The translations under genes and the position numbers were made by a program. A stretch of DNA of 5,716 nucleotides, taken from the NCBI GenBank assembly GCA_002168015.1, contig NHCX01000015.1, positions 3,258 to 8,973 of the forward strand. The letters run 5' to 3'. The DNA comes from Verrucomicrobia bacterium TMED44. GTDB lineage: Bacteria; Verrucomicrobiota; Verrucomicrobiia; Opitutales; Seribacteraceae. The notes beneath the pieces are model-generated. The model saw only the letters and a program-made list of their open reading frames with translations. It ran no database searches and had not been told where the DNA came from. Below are positions 1-5,716 of this stretch, piece by piece; the first letter of the stretch is position 1; every line of letters starts with the position of its first letter.

Positions 1-93
1 GTTCAGCTTTCCAATCCACAACCTTCTACTTTCATTGAGCAAAATGTGGAGGATTATTCTGAAGAAAATGAGGCTTCTACTCTTAATGAGTAA
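1..93 (+). CDS. C-terminal end of a convergent gene, unknown product (partial)
   Basis: Plus-strand frame 1 is open from the window edge to a TAA at 91-93. It gives 30 residues rich in Glu, Asn, Ser and Thr, ending in a hydrophilic acidic tail (EENEASTLNE). Such a tail is typical of a real protein C-terminus, and the stop lies 21 bp from the stop of the facing lipoprotein gene, a natural convergent arrangement. No domain can be recognised in so short a piece. Plus-strand frame 2 is also open (to 118), but its product is a less protein-like Leu/Lys/Met string and it would run into the neighbouring gene. The call is therefore likely but not proven; the sequence to the left would settle it. Confidence 0.45.
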   Translation, partial: VQLSNPQPSTFIEQNVEDYSEENEASTLNE

Positions 94-126
94 AGATTAC
101 TTACTAGATATCTTTTAAGGTAATCT
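94..126. terminator. AT-rich hairpin between convergent genes, possible bidirectional terminator
   Basis: AGATTAC at 94-100 is the exact reverse complement of GTAATCT at 120-126. Pairing continues inward as TTA (101-103) with TAA (116-118) if G119 is bulged, giving about 10 base pairs around a 12-nt loop that itself contains the palindrome AGATATCT (106-113). The hairpin begins right after the plus-strand stop and overlaps the last codons and stop of the minus-strand lipoprotein gene. Its position suits a shared terminator, but the stem is AT-rich and neither side is followed by a strong U tract, so efficiency is doubtful. Confidence 0.35.
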
Positions 127-648
127 AACAATAGCAATTCCACTGGAATTCGAAAGAGTATCCACTTTCTTACCCTTGGAATCTAAAATTTGCACTTTTG
201 ATCCTGAAGAACAAGTCACAGTGACAGGTCTGGGGTGATTTATTGCCATAGTTTCGCCCTCGCTGAGTTTTTTCCAGTCAATCTCTGTTCCAAATTCATC
301 CTGTACAAGAACCCAAAGGTTAGCTTGGGCAATAATAGAATAACGGGGCTTTAAAGTGGGGATCGTATCTTTCGCAGGGGGGGGAGAGTAGATATTCGAG
401 TATGAATTTGTATTGTTTGGATTATAGGTTGTGGACTTATCAAATCTATTTTCCGGGTGTGGTGCTGGAATATAAGTGGAGGAAGGTGGATAGGAATCTG
501 TACTTGTTTGTGCATCATATCCAGGTGTTGAATAAGTTGGGTAGGGAGGAGGCGCATCGGGTATGACAGTACTGCCACCGCATCCTGCAAAAAAAACAAT
601 TCCGCAAAGACAGAGAAAACCAAAAAATTGAAATGTAAATATCGGCAT
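115..648 (-). CDS. Probable outer-envelope lipoprotein with Pro/Tyr-rich linker and small C-terminal beta domain
   Basis: From the ATG at 648 the product is 177 residues. Residues 1-22 are a hydrophobic signal segment ending in a lipobox-like FFAGC, with the lipidated Cys at 23, followed by GG. Residues about 26-100 form a low-complexity linker rich in Pro, Ser, Thr, Tyr and Asn, probably an extended stalk. Residues about 102-177 look globular and beta-rich: a hydrophobic strand (ANLWVLVQDEFGTEID), then LSEGETMAI, then KVQILDSKGKKVDTL. The Trp-x-x-Val-x-D-x-x-G pattern followed by a GE turn resembles the C-terminal domain of RodZ (DUF4115); this is a pattern-level inference. A TTG at 660 in the same frame would add four residues and is the only other start, because a TAA lies five codons upstream of it. 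Neither start has a Shine-Dalgarno; ATG is preferred because it leaves a short leader after the candidate promoter. Unusually, the signal segment has no Lys or Arg from either start. Function unknown. Confidence 0.78.
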   Translation of the reverse strand: MPIFTFQFFGFLCLCGIVFFAGCGGSTVIPDAPPPYPTYSTPGYDAQTSTDSYPPSSTYIPAPHPENRFDKSTTYNPNNTNSYSNIYSPPPAKDTIPTLKPRYSIIAQANLWVLVQDEFGTEIDWKKLSEGETMAINHPRPVTVTCSSGSKVQILDSKGKKVDTLSNSSGIAIVRLP

Positions 649-671
649 ATTACTGGACAAGTAAAACTTTA

Positions 672-699
672 ATTAAAAGTATGCTTAATGATGATTCAA
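672..699 (-). promoter_or_regulatory. Candidate sigma70-type promoter for the lipoprotein gene
   Basis: On the minus strand TTGAAT (699-694) and TTTAAT (677-672) are separated by 16 nt, matching the -35 box at 4 of 6 and the -10 box at 5 of 6 positions. Transcription would start near 665, leaving about 17 nt before the ATG at 648 but only about 5 nt before the TTG at 660. In such an AT-rich gap a match of this quality can arise by chance, so this is a weak call. It would allow the lipoprotein to be expressed separately from the upstream operon. Confidence 0.3.
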
Positions 700-703
700 C
701 TAG

Positions 704-717
704 AAACTTCTAAGTTT
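704..717. repeat. Perfect short inverted repeat upstream of the candidate promoter
   Basis: AAACTT-CT-AAGTTT is a perfect 6-bp inverted repeat with a 2-nt centre, placed just upstream (in the minus direction) of the candidate -35 box. It is too tight and AT-rich for a good terminator (5-bp stem with a 4-nt loop at best). It could be a small operator or chance. It is the only clear symmetry in the 661-754 gap, which otherwise holds AT-rich sequence and no gene. Confidence 0.25.
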
Positions 718-754
718 GTATGAACAAGCCAAATTTTTTAATTCGCAGAGCGTT

Positions 755-3700
755 TTACCGCTCAATAAAAGGATGTAATTGCAAGGAATCTGTACTTTTT
801 CCGGAATTATTTATAAATTTTCGATTGCTTCCGTAAATAAGGGTATGTCCACTCTCGAGTTTTCCGACTAAGCTAGCTCCGTCTTTTGAAAAGGAACAAC
901 CGAAGAAATTGCTCGCGAGGTTTTTGGCGATCGTTCCCATAAATTGTCCGTTTTCTGTCCTCCATAACCTTAGAGCACCATCATGAGTAGTTGCAGTCAA
1001 TTGGTTACATGGAGAATAAGCTAAAGACCGAAATCCTTTCTGATCATTTTTTGTTTCGCGATATTGAGCAAGAAAAAGGCGAAGCTCAGGAATCTCGAAA
1101 CTAGTCTGCTTGGTGAGATTAAAATAAAAGTCAGGGGTTTTTTCTTCCTCTCCTTTTGGACTTATTATGACAATGGAAAAACCATTGGGAAGATCCCGTA
1201 GTGAACAACTTCCTTTTTCCGTGGTAAGAAGAATTTTTTGGCCATCTTTTGAAAAATCGAAATCTATAGTACTGGGCAAATTTAAACGAAATAATTTGTA
1301 AATCATTCCTGATTTTGGTTCCACAAGGCTAAGCAGTCCATTCGGGTGGAGAATGCTACAATAGTTCATTTGAGGTAACCACTTCGCAATGATTATTTTC
1401 CCTTTTTCTTTTTTAAAAATGGTTTTTGGAGTTCCTGAATTTAGTTCGATAGTCTGAACATTAGAATGAAATCCAGAACATAAGAGATTTTTCGAATCAT
1501 GAGAATATTCCACATATTCAATATTTCCTTCATACTGATGACTTAGAAGAATCCATTTGGGGTTGTCCTGATTAAGTGTGCGGAAAACTAATTTTCCATC
1601 TAAACCACAAGAGACAAAGCTCTCTCCTTTTTGATCTATGGCAAGACTGGAAATCGGGGCACTATGATCGTAGAAATTTTTAATTATTTTCTTTGTTTTG
1701 TAATTAAAAATATGGACACTTCCTACATCTGTGCCCATGACGGCCAAATGTTTATTTTCCCAGATTTTGATTTCATGCATTGATCCATTTAAATCGATCT
1801 CCCATTGAGAATGGTCTTCACCGATATTTCTCGCACTTACTTTTCCGAGGTTGTCTCCACTTATAATAAGTTTTTCATTTAAATTACACACAGCCATGGG
1901 GGTATTCGAGGTATCTCTTGAGCCCATCATGAAACTACCTTCGGGGATTTTCATCATGGGAAATGGAGATATTTTTGAAACTAGGGCTGTTTGCTCTTTT
2001 ATCGAAAGACTGTTTTTGGAAATGCTTTGATTTCCTTCTGCTAGCGGTGGTCCCAGGCAGACGCGAAACCCACGGTCTCCGATTGAAACTGTGGGCGAAT
2101 TCCCTCCACGATAAGCGGCTCGGCAACGGGTGTAGTCAGTTGCAAAAGTCCCCCCCTTTAGAATTCTCCACTCACCATCTATGGTTACGGGATCATAGGA
2201 GCCAAATTTTGGCAGCTCAAATAAGGAAGTTTTATTTACAGTTGTGCCATCTGCACACCATTCCCAGACATTCCCATGCATATCATGGAGCCCCCATGCA
2301 TTTGGCGATTTCCCACCAACCGGTTGAACCCGCCCGTTTGAGTTTTCCGAAAACCAGGCATATTTTCTCAAGTGGTCGATGTAGGAAAATTTTTCATCCT
2401 TAGAATCGCAGTATGGTCCGGAGGAACCGGCTCGGCATGCATATTCCCATTCAGCCTCGGTGGGGAGTCTCCAAATGTAATGGAGGGGGGGCTTGATTTT
2501 CTTAGTTAGCATCTCGCAGAATTCAGTGGCTTGAAGCCAATTTGTTTGAACAGGAAGGTTCTCTCCTTTTGTTTTACTCGGATTATTCCCCATAATTTTT
2601 TCAAACTGGGTTTGGGTAACTTCAGTTTTGCCAAGCCAGAATGAATTAGAAATATGAATTTTTTTCCATTTTTCATTTTTCAATCTACCCAACTCTCCAT
2701 TCCCTGAATTTGTGTGAGTGAAATTTCCCTCGGCTAATTTTGCATGACCATCCCAAAGTGCATAGGAACCTTCCTTTGAGTTAGTGAAAATAGTATTTTC
2801 ATTTTTTTCGCAAAGAACCGCCCGGGAAACACCCGAATCTGGATGTGGGTTGAACCATAAAATTTCCGAGGTTTCAAAATCCTGTGCCAAAAATTTCAGT
2901 CTCGCCCAATACCAACTTCGAAAAAGGGGATTTGTATCTTCTAAAATACTAAGAGCTGTTTCACTATCCTGAGCTTTAAGCTTTTGCTCTGCAGATTTTA
3001 TCTTTGCTAAATACTCCTTGAGTAATTTGATCAGCATATTGCAATGCAGCCTTTTTATCCGATGAACAGGAATACTGAAATCTCCAAGTAAATGGTTGTT
3101 ACCGTGTAAGGAGTTTTTATCAATGGATTGAATAGCAAAGGATAGTTTTCCCAACGATCGTTTTAGTATAATTTGCTCGCTAAACTTGGATTCGTTTTCA
3201 GTTTTGCGGTCTATTTCAGGAGTCCTGAAAGTAAGTGATTTGATGTTTTGATAGGGAACGGTGAAGGCTCCCCTGCTGGTTTTGATACTAAGTCCCTGTG
3301 GGGTCGACTGTGAGGAAATTACTGGAGTCGAATCTCCATTTTTGAAGGCAATAAATTGTTGCTGGGGCTGATTTTTTAATGGCAGTGGAGGGGTGGTGAA
3401 ATAATCCCCTTGCCAACCAGCAATTGAAAGTTCTTTCAGGCGGAGGTAAGAGTTTCCACCCTGATTAATGAAGAGTAACCCATTGTTTTGAGAAAAGGAG
3501 TCGGTGCCTGAATCTTTCCATCTGGCCACTTCCTGGCCGTTGAGATTTACCACAAATTCTTTTCTCTTTCTGTGAGCAGAGATTTTGAAATCTGCTTTCT
3601 TTACTCCGACCATTGCGTCTACTAAAATGGAACCCAAGGTTTCCCTGATGGTCCTTCCCTTTACTTTGCGATTAGACTGTAAATTGATACGGTTGTTTGA

Positions 3701-4387
3701 AAAAGAAAGATGATATCCTTCGCTCCCGTAACTCCCTCCGTCTGAATCAGAAAAGAAGCGCAAGGCCAGATAAAAAGATCTTTGCCATTCTGCCTGAAAA
3801 GTCACTTCTATGGCATCTAATTCTGGAAGGGTTGTCCCTGTGCTTCCTGAAAAAACAGAAATTAAGGATCCTTTTTCTTCTGTCCAAGCTTTACTGTTAC
3901 TTTTCTTCCACTTTTCGAATTCGTAGGACGAATCATAGAGCACTTTGTATGATTCTGGTAAAAACTCCAAGGATTGAATATGATTAAGTTGGACTGACAT
4001 TTCTTTTTCAAATCCAGTTGAAAAAATCAAATTTTGATTATCCATGGACAAGATAGTACCTAATAAAAAATCATGGTTTCTGAAATGAACCCGCATCCGA
4101 CCTACCTTATCAGCAGAAAATTCTTTTGCTGTACGGTTAAAGCTTATAGAGTCAACGGCTTTGTAGTCGAATATTAGTGGGTTTTGAGAAGATTTGTGAT
4201 TCCAAATTAAATCCTGTTCCTGATTGATCTCATCCAGGTTTCCAATCAAAGAAGATCCATCAAAGAAGGAAACGGTCTCGTTCCCCAATTTTATTTCTTG
4301 GCTTTGATTGCTTTCTGAGAAAGTAAAAAAGAGCGGGACGAAATAAAGAATGAAAATAAAAAGCTTATAAGTTGTTTTCAGTTTCAT
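755..4387 (-). CDS. Exported mosaic protein: beta-motifs, LamG-like, FGE/SUMF1-like and WD40 domains
   Basis: The product is 1210 residues. Residues 1-25 form a signal peptide (KLKTTYK then a long hydrophobic run). A beta-rich motif of about 45-50 residues, with an FxxGxxLxG opening and an IxSLxF-like close, occurs at about 34-83 and 96-144 and, more diverged, at 343-388 and 402-449. Between the pairs, 151-322 looks like a LamG/DUF1080 jelly roll (FYLALRFF, GYHLSFS, VVNLNGQEVARW, LRLKELSI). A helical stretch (449-505) leads to an FGE/SUMF1-like domain (551-780) with FWLGKTEVTQ, RLPTEAEWEYACRAG, GLHDMHGNVWEW, LKGGTF and GFRV. The copper-binding Cys pair of true sulfatase-activating FGE is absent (GGTFAT, and the second position is deleted), so formylglycine formation is not expected. 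A stray FGE opening motif lies at 811-823. Residues 829-1191 form about eight degenerate WD40 blades (CGLDGKLVFRT, THDGALRLWRT) with an insert at 1076-1116. The ATG at 4387 is chosen over the one at 4483 because it gives a signal peptide and follows the upstream stop by 2 nt. No Shine-Dalgarno is visible, so translation is probably coupled. Likely a periplasmic or surface binding/scaffold protein; precise role unknown. Confidence 0.92.
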   Translation of the reverse strand: MKLKTTYKLFIFILYFVPLFFTFSESNQSQEIKLGNETVSFFDGSSLIGNLDEINQEQDLIWNHKSSQNPLIFDYKAVDSISFNRTAKEFSADKVGRMRVHFRNHDFLLGTILSMDNQNLIFSTGFEKEMSVQLNHIQSLEFLPESYKVLYDSSYEFEKWKKSNSKAWTEEKGSLISVFSGSTGTTLPELDAIEVTFQAEWQRSFYLALRFFSDSDGGSYGSEGYHLSFSNNRINLQSNRKVKGRTIRETLGSILVDAMVGVKKADFKISAHRKRKEFVVNLNGQEVARWKDSGTDSFSQNNGLLFINQGGNSYLRLKELSIAGWQGDYFTTPPLPLKNQPQQQFIAFKNGDSTPVISSQSTPQGLSIKTSRGAFTVPYQNIKSLTFRTPEIDRKTENESKFSEQIILKRSLGKLSFAIQSIDKNSLHGNNHLLGDFSIPVHRIKRLHCNMLIKLLKEYLAKIKSAEQKLKAQDSETALSILEDTNPLFRSWYWARLKFLAQDFETSEILWFNPHPDSGVSRAVLCEKNENTIFTNSKEGSYALWDGHAKLAEGNFTHTNSGNGELGRLKNEKWKKIHISNSFWLGKTEVTQTQFEKIMGNNPSKTKGENLPVQTNWLQATEFCEMLTKKIKPPLHYIWRLPTEAEWEYACRAGSSGPYCDSKDEKFSYIDHLRKYAWFSENSNGRVQPVGGKSPNAWGLHDMHGNVWEWCADGTTVNKTSLFELPKFGSYDPVTIDGEWRILKGGTFATDYTRCRAAYRGGNSPTVSIGDRGFRVCLGPPLAEGNQSISKNSLSIKEQTALVSKISPFPMMKIPEGSFMMGSRDTSNTPMAVCNLNEKLIISGDNLGKVSARNIGEDHSQWEIDLNGSMHEIKIWENKHLAVMGTDVGSVHIFNYKTKKIIKNFYDHSAPISSLAIDQKGESFVSCGLDGKLVFRTLNQDNPKWILLSHQYEGNIEYVEYSHDSKNLLCSGFHSNVQTIELNSGTPKTIFKKEKGKIIIAKWLPQMNYCSILHPNGLLSLVEPKSGMIYKLFRLNLPSTIDFDFSKDGQKILLTTEKGSCSLRDLPNGFSIVIISPKGEEEKTPDFYFNLTKQTSFEIPELRLFLAQYRETKNDQKGFRSLAYSPCNQLTATTHDGALRLWRTENGQFMGTIAKNLASNFFGCSFSKDGASLVGKLESGHTLIYGSNRKFINNSGKSTDSLQLHPFIER

Positions 4388-4389
4388 AT

Positions 4390-5382
4390 CTATCGTTCGT
4401 AAATGGGTAAATATCGGTAATTGAGTGCCATGGAAAGTAATGCCGCAGAGGTGGCAAAAGTGGTGCCATAATTTCCCGTCCATGAACCATTTTCTGCCTG
4501 TGTAGCCTGCAATTTTCTGACATTTTCAAAATTCCATTTCTGCCAATCATCGGGAGTGGTTCTAAACATAGCTTGGGCTGTGTAATAGAGGCTGTAAAAT
4601 TTATGACCTTGGTCACCGAAACGGGCGTTTTCCCGCAGATAATCCACGGAAAGCTTAAAGGCTTCTGTATCTGTCTCTTTAGCTAATGCCAGGATGAGGG
4701 AACCGATCGCCGTTCGTGGAAGGTTGGCTCCAGAGTTTCCAGTGTATCCGAACCCTCCCTTTTCCCCCTGGCAATCTAGGAGAAATTGTTTGCCTTTACG
4801 AATGGCTTCGTCCGGAACTTCAATGCCTGCATTACGGGATGCAAACAGGGCAATCATTTGAGCTCCGGTTACAGTGGTGTCTGCATCTTGACTATCCGGG
4901 CTGTATCTCCACGCACCTTTGGAGTTTCTCTTTTGAGCGGAAACAATCAAGTTTGTGGCTTTCTTTAAAGCAGGCCCGATACGGACATCATTGGATATCC
5001 CATAGTATTCAGCGAGGGCAAGTGTCGAAAATCCATGGTTGTACATAGAGCTTCCAATATATCCAGTTTCCACATTTTGTAGCTTGATGATTTGATCGAT
5101 CGATTTTTTTATACAGTTCGCATATGGTCCGAACTCAGGATCATCTCCTCTGGATAGAAATGACAATACTGCCATGGCTAAGACCCCCGGTTCGGAACCG
5201 TATGAAGAGTCGGACCACCTGCCTTGATCATCTTGCGTAGCTTGCAGGAAGGACAGACCTCTTTGGTAAGACTCGTCCAAAGATCGGACGAACTGGTCGT
5301 CTTTCTGTTCAAATAAATCCTGTGCATGCATCCCGATGTTCAGGAATATAAAAAGGAAGAGGAGTAGTCGTTTTCTTTTCAA
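4390..5382 (-). CDS. Exported squalene-cyclase/prenyltransferase-like alpha/alpha-barrel protein
   Basis: The product is 330 residues. Residues 1-20 are a classical signal peptide (KRKR, hydrophobic core, MHA before Q21). The rest contains six helical repeats of the terpenoid cyclase/prenyltransferase type, each pairing a hydrophobic helix with a Q-x-x-x-G-W/G/F turn: FLQATQDDQGRW (about 45-56), IIKLQNVETGY (98-108), IVSAQKRNSKGAWRY (146-160), LLDCQGEKGGFGY (201-213), a weak one near 244-273, and LQATQAENGSW (291-301). This suggests an (alpha/alpha)6 barrel. Squalene-hopene cyclase is about twice this length and has a DxDD catalytic motif; here the nearest match is DADTT (166-170), lacking the last acid, so cyclase activity is unlikely. 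The start is TTG: a TAA lies five codons upstream in frame and the next Met (residue 18) would delete the signal peptide. The TTG overlaps the previous gene's TGA (TTGA), implying coupled translation; an AAGG lies about 10 nt upstream. Secreted relatives occur widely in planctomycetes and verrucomicrobia; their role is unknown to me. Confidence 0.9.
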   Translation of the reverse strand: MKRKRLLLFLFIFLNIGMHAQDLFEQKDDQFVRSLDESYQRGLSFLQATQDDQGRWSDSSYGSEPGVLAMAVLSFLSRGDDPEFGPYANCIKKSIDQIIKLQNVETGYIGSSMYNHGFSTLALAEYYGISNDVRIGPALKKATNLIVSAQKRNSKGAWRYSPDSQDADTTVTGAQMIALFASRNAGIEVPDEAIRKGKQFLLDCQGEKGGFGYTGNSGANLPRTAIGSLILALAKETDTEAFKLSVDYLRENARFGDQGHKFYSLYYTAQAMFRTTPDDWQKWNFENVRKLQATQAENGSWTGNYGTTFATSAALLSMALNYRYLPIYER

Positions 5383-5716
5383 TCTTCGATTGCCTTAAAA
5401 TATTTTTGCATGGCTTCCTGATATTCAGGTGCAATGGAGGGAGTCGCGCTTCCGCTACTTTTTGTTGGGGAAGATGCTTTCTGGCGATCGGCTGAAGATC
5501 CTTGGAGAGAATTTGTAACCTGATCAGTTGAACCGGTCTGGTTGGAACCGCCACCCGTTTTTCCGGCTACTGGGCTTTGCCCTTTTGATTTCCCTGCGTT
5601 TTTATTCTCCATTTGCATCATCAGCATTTCCATGGCCGTCAGGTTTTCATTACCTTTTGTACCTTTTCCCTGACCTTGGCCTTCAAGGAGTAGATTGATG
5701 AGATCGCTGAGTATAT
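5379..5716 (-). CDS. C-terminal part of a low-complexity G/S/K-rich protein (partial at right edge)
   Basis: The frame ending in TGA at 5379-5381 is open all the way to the window edge, so the ATG at 5633 is internal and the gene continues beyond 5716. The visible 111 or so residues start with a leucine-rich helix (ILSDLINLLLEG), then GQGQGKGTKGNE, a Met-rich segment (TAMEMLMMQMENKN), about 55 residues of Gly/Ser/Thr/Lys/Gln low complexity, and a short helical end, APEYQEAMQKYFKAIED. Proteins ending in a similar Y-x-x-x-x-x-x-Y-F segment are encoded beside MoxR/BatA-type aerotolerance genes in PVC bacteria as I recall, but that placement is an inference. The stop overlaps the start of the next gene by one TTGA tetranucleotide, so both belong to one operon. 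No catalytic domain is visible. Confidence 0.82.
   Translation of the reverse strand, partial: ILSDLINLLLEGQGQGKGTKGNENLTAMEMLMMQMENKNAGKSKGQSPVAGKTGGGSNQTGSTDQVTNSLQGSSADRQKASSPTKSSGSATPSIAPEYQEAMQKYFKAIED

Noticed and set aside
351..623. 90-residue minus-strand frame inside the lipoprotein gene
   Set aside because: Alternative-frame reading of the low-complexity linker; the in-frame lipobox and beta domain support the other frame.
745..754. Rho-independent terminator after the large mosaic gene
   Set aside because: I looked for a GC-rich hairpin plus U tract after the TAA at 757-755 and found only AT-rich sequence and the tight palindrome at 704-717, so no terminator is called.
1963..2403. 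146-residue plus-strand open frame opposite the FGE-like domain
   Set aside because: It is antisense to strongly conserved FGE motifs, has no recognisable domain and no ribosome binding site; an antisense shadow.
3697..3987. 96-residue plus-strand open frame opposite the LamG-like domain
   Set aside because: Its composition looks random and it lies wholly within a well-supported minus-strand gene.
4388..4483. N-terminal extension of the large mosaic protein to an ATG at 4483
   Set aside because: It would overlap the cyclase-like gene by about 94 bp in another frame and bury the clear signal peptide that begins at the ATG at 4387.
4716..5048. 110-residue plus-strand open frame opposite the cyclase-like gene
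   Set aside because: Cys/Trp-rich product of the kind produced by antisense reading of a repeat protein; no motif and no initiation signal.
5309..5554. 81-residue minus-strand frame bridging the two right-hand genes
   Set aside because: It overlaps both supported genes in an alternative frame, and the TTGA junction already explains the region.

Overview
The window is a compact bacterial locus made almost entirely of exported or membrane-attached proteins, read right to left on the minus strand. The gene content points to the PVC superphylum, most likely Verrucomicrobiota (an Opitutae-like lineage). This rests on an exported squalene-cyclase-like repeat protein next to a low-complexity G/S/K-rich protein, and on a giant secreted protein combining paired beta-motifs, a LamG-like domain, an FGE/SUMF1 domain and a WD40 propeller. 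The lineage is an inference from domain combinations; no rRNA or universal marker is present.

Layout in minus-strand reading order. (1) 5716-5379 is the C-terminal part of a low-complexity protein that runs off the right edge. (2) 5382-4390 is an exported 330-residue alpha/alpha-barrel protein related to squalene cyclase/prenyltransferase repeats. It starts at TTG inside a TTGA stop/start overlap. (3) 4387-755 begins 2 nt later and encodes a 1210-residue exported mosaic: signal peptide, two beta-motifs, LamG-like jelly roll, two more beta-motifs, a short helical stretch, an FGE-like domain and a degenerate WD40 propeller. (4) After a 94-bp AT-rich gap with a possible promoter and a small palindrome, 648-115 encodes a probable lipoprotein with a Pro/Tyr/Ser/Thr-rich linker and a small C-terminal beta domain reminiscent of the RodZ C-terminus. 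(5) The left edge (1-93, plus strand) probably carries the last 30 codons of a convergent gene. A 20-nt-scale AT-rich hairpin occupies the convergent junction.

Genes 1-3 are packed like a translationally coupled operon, and the lipoprotein may have its own promoter. All minus-strand products whose N-termini are visible carry export signals, so the cluster probably builds or maintains something at the cell envelope. No product has an enzyme activity that can be asserted from the sequence: the FGE domain lacks the copper-binding cysteine pair, and the cyclase-like protein lacks a full DxDD acid motif. The most notable oddity is a textbook FGE opening motif sitting after, not before, the FGE domain, directly at the junction with the WD40 region. 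I see no tRNA, rRNA, CRISPR array, transposon or riboswitch.
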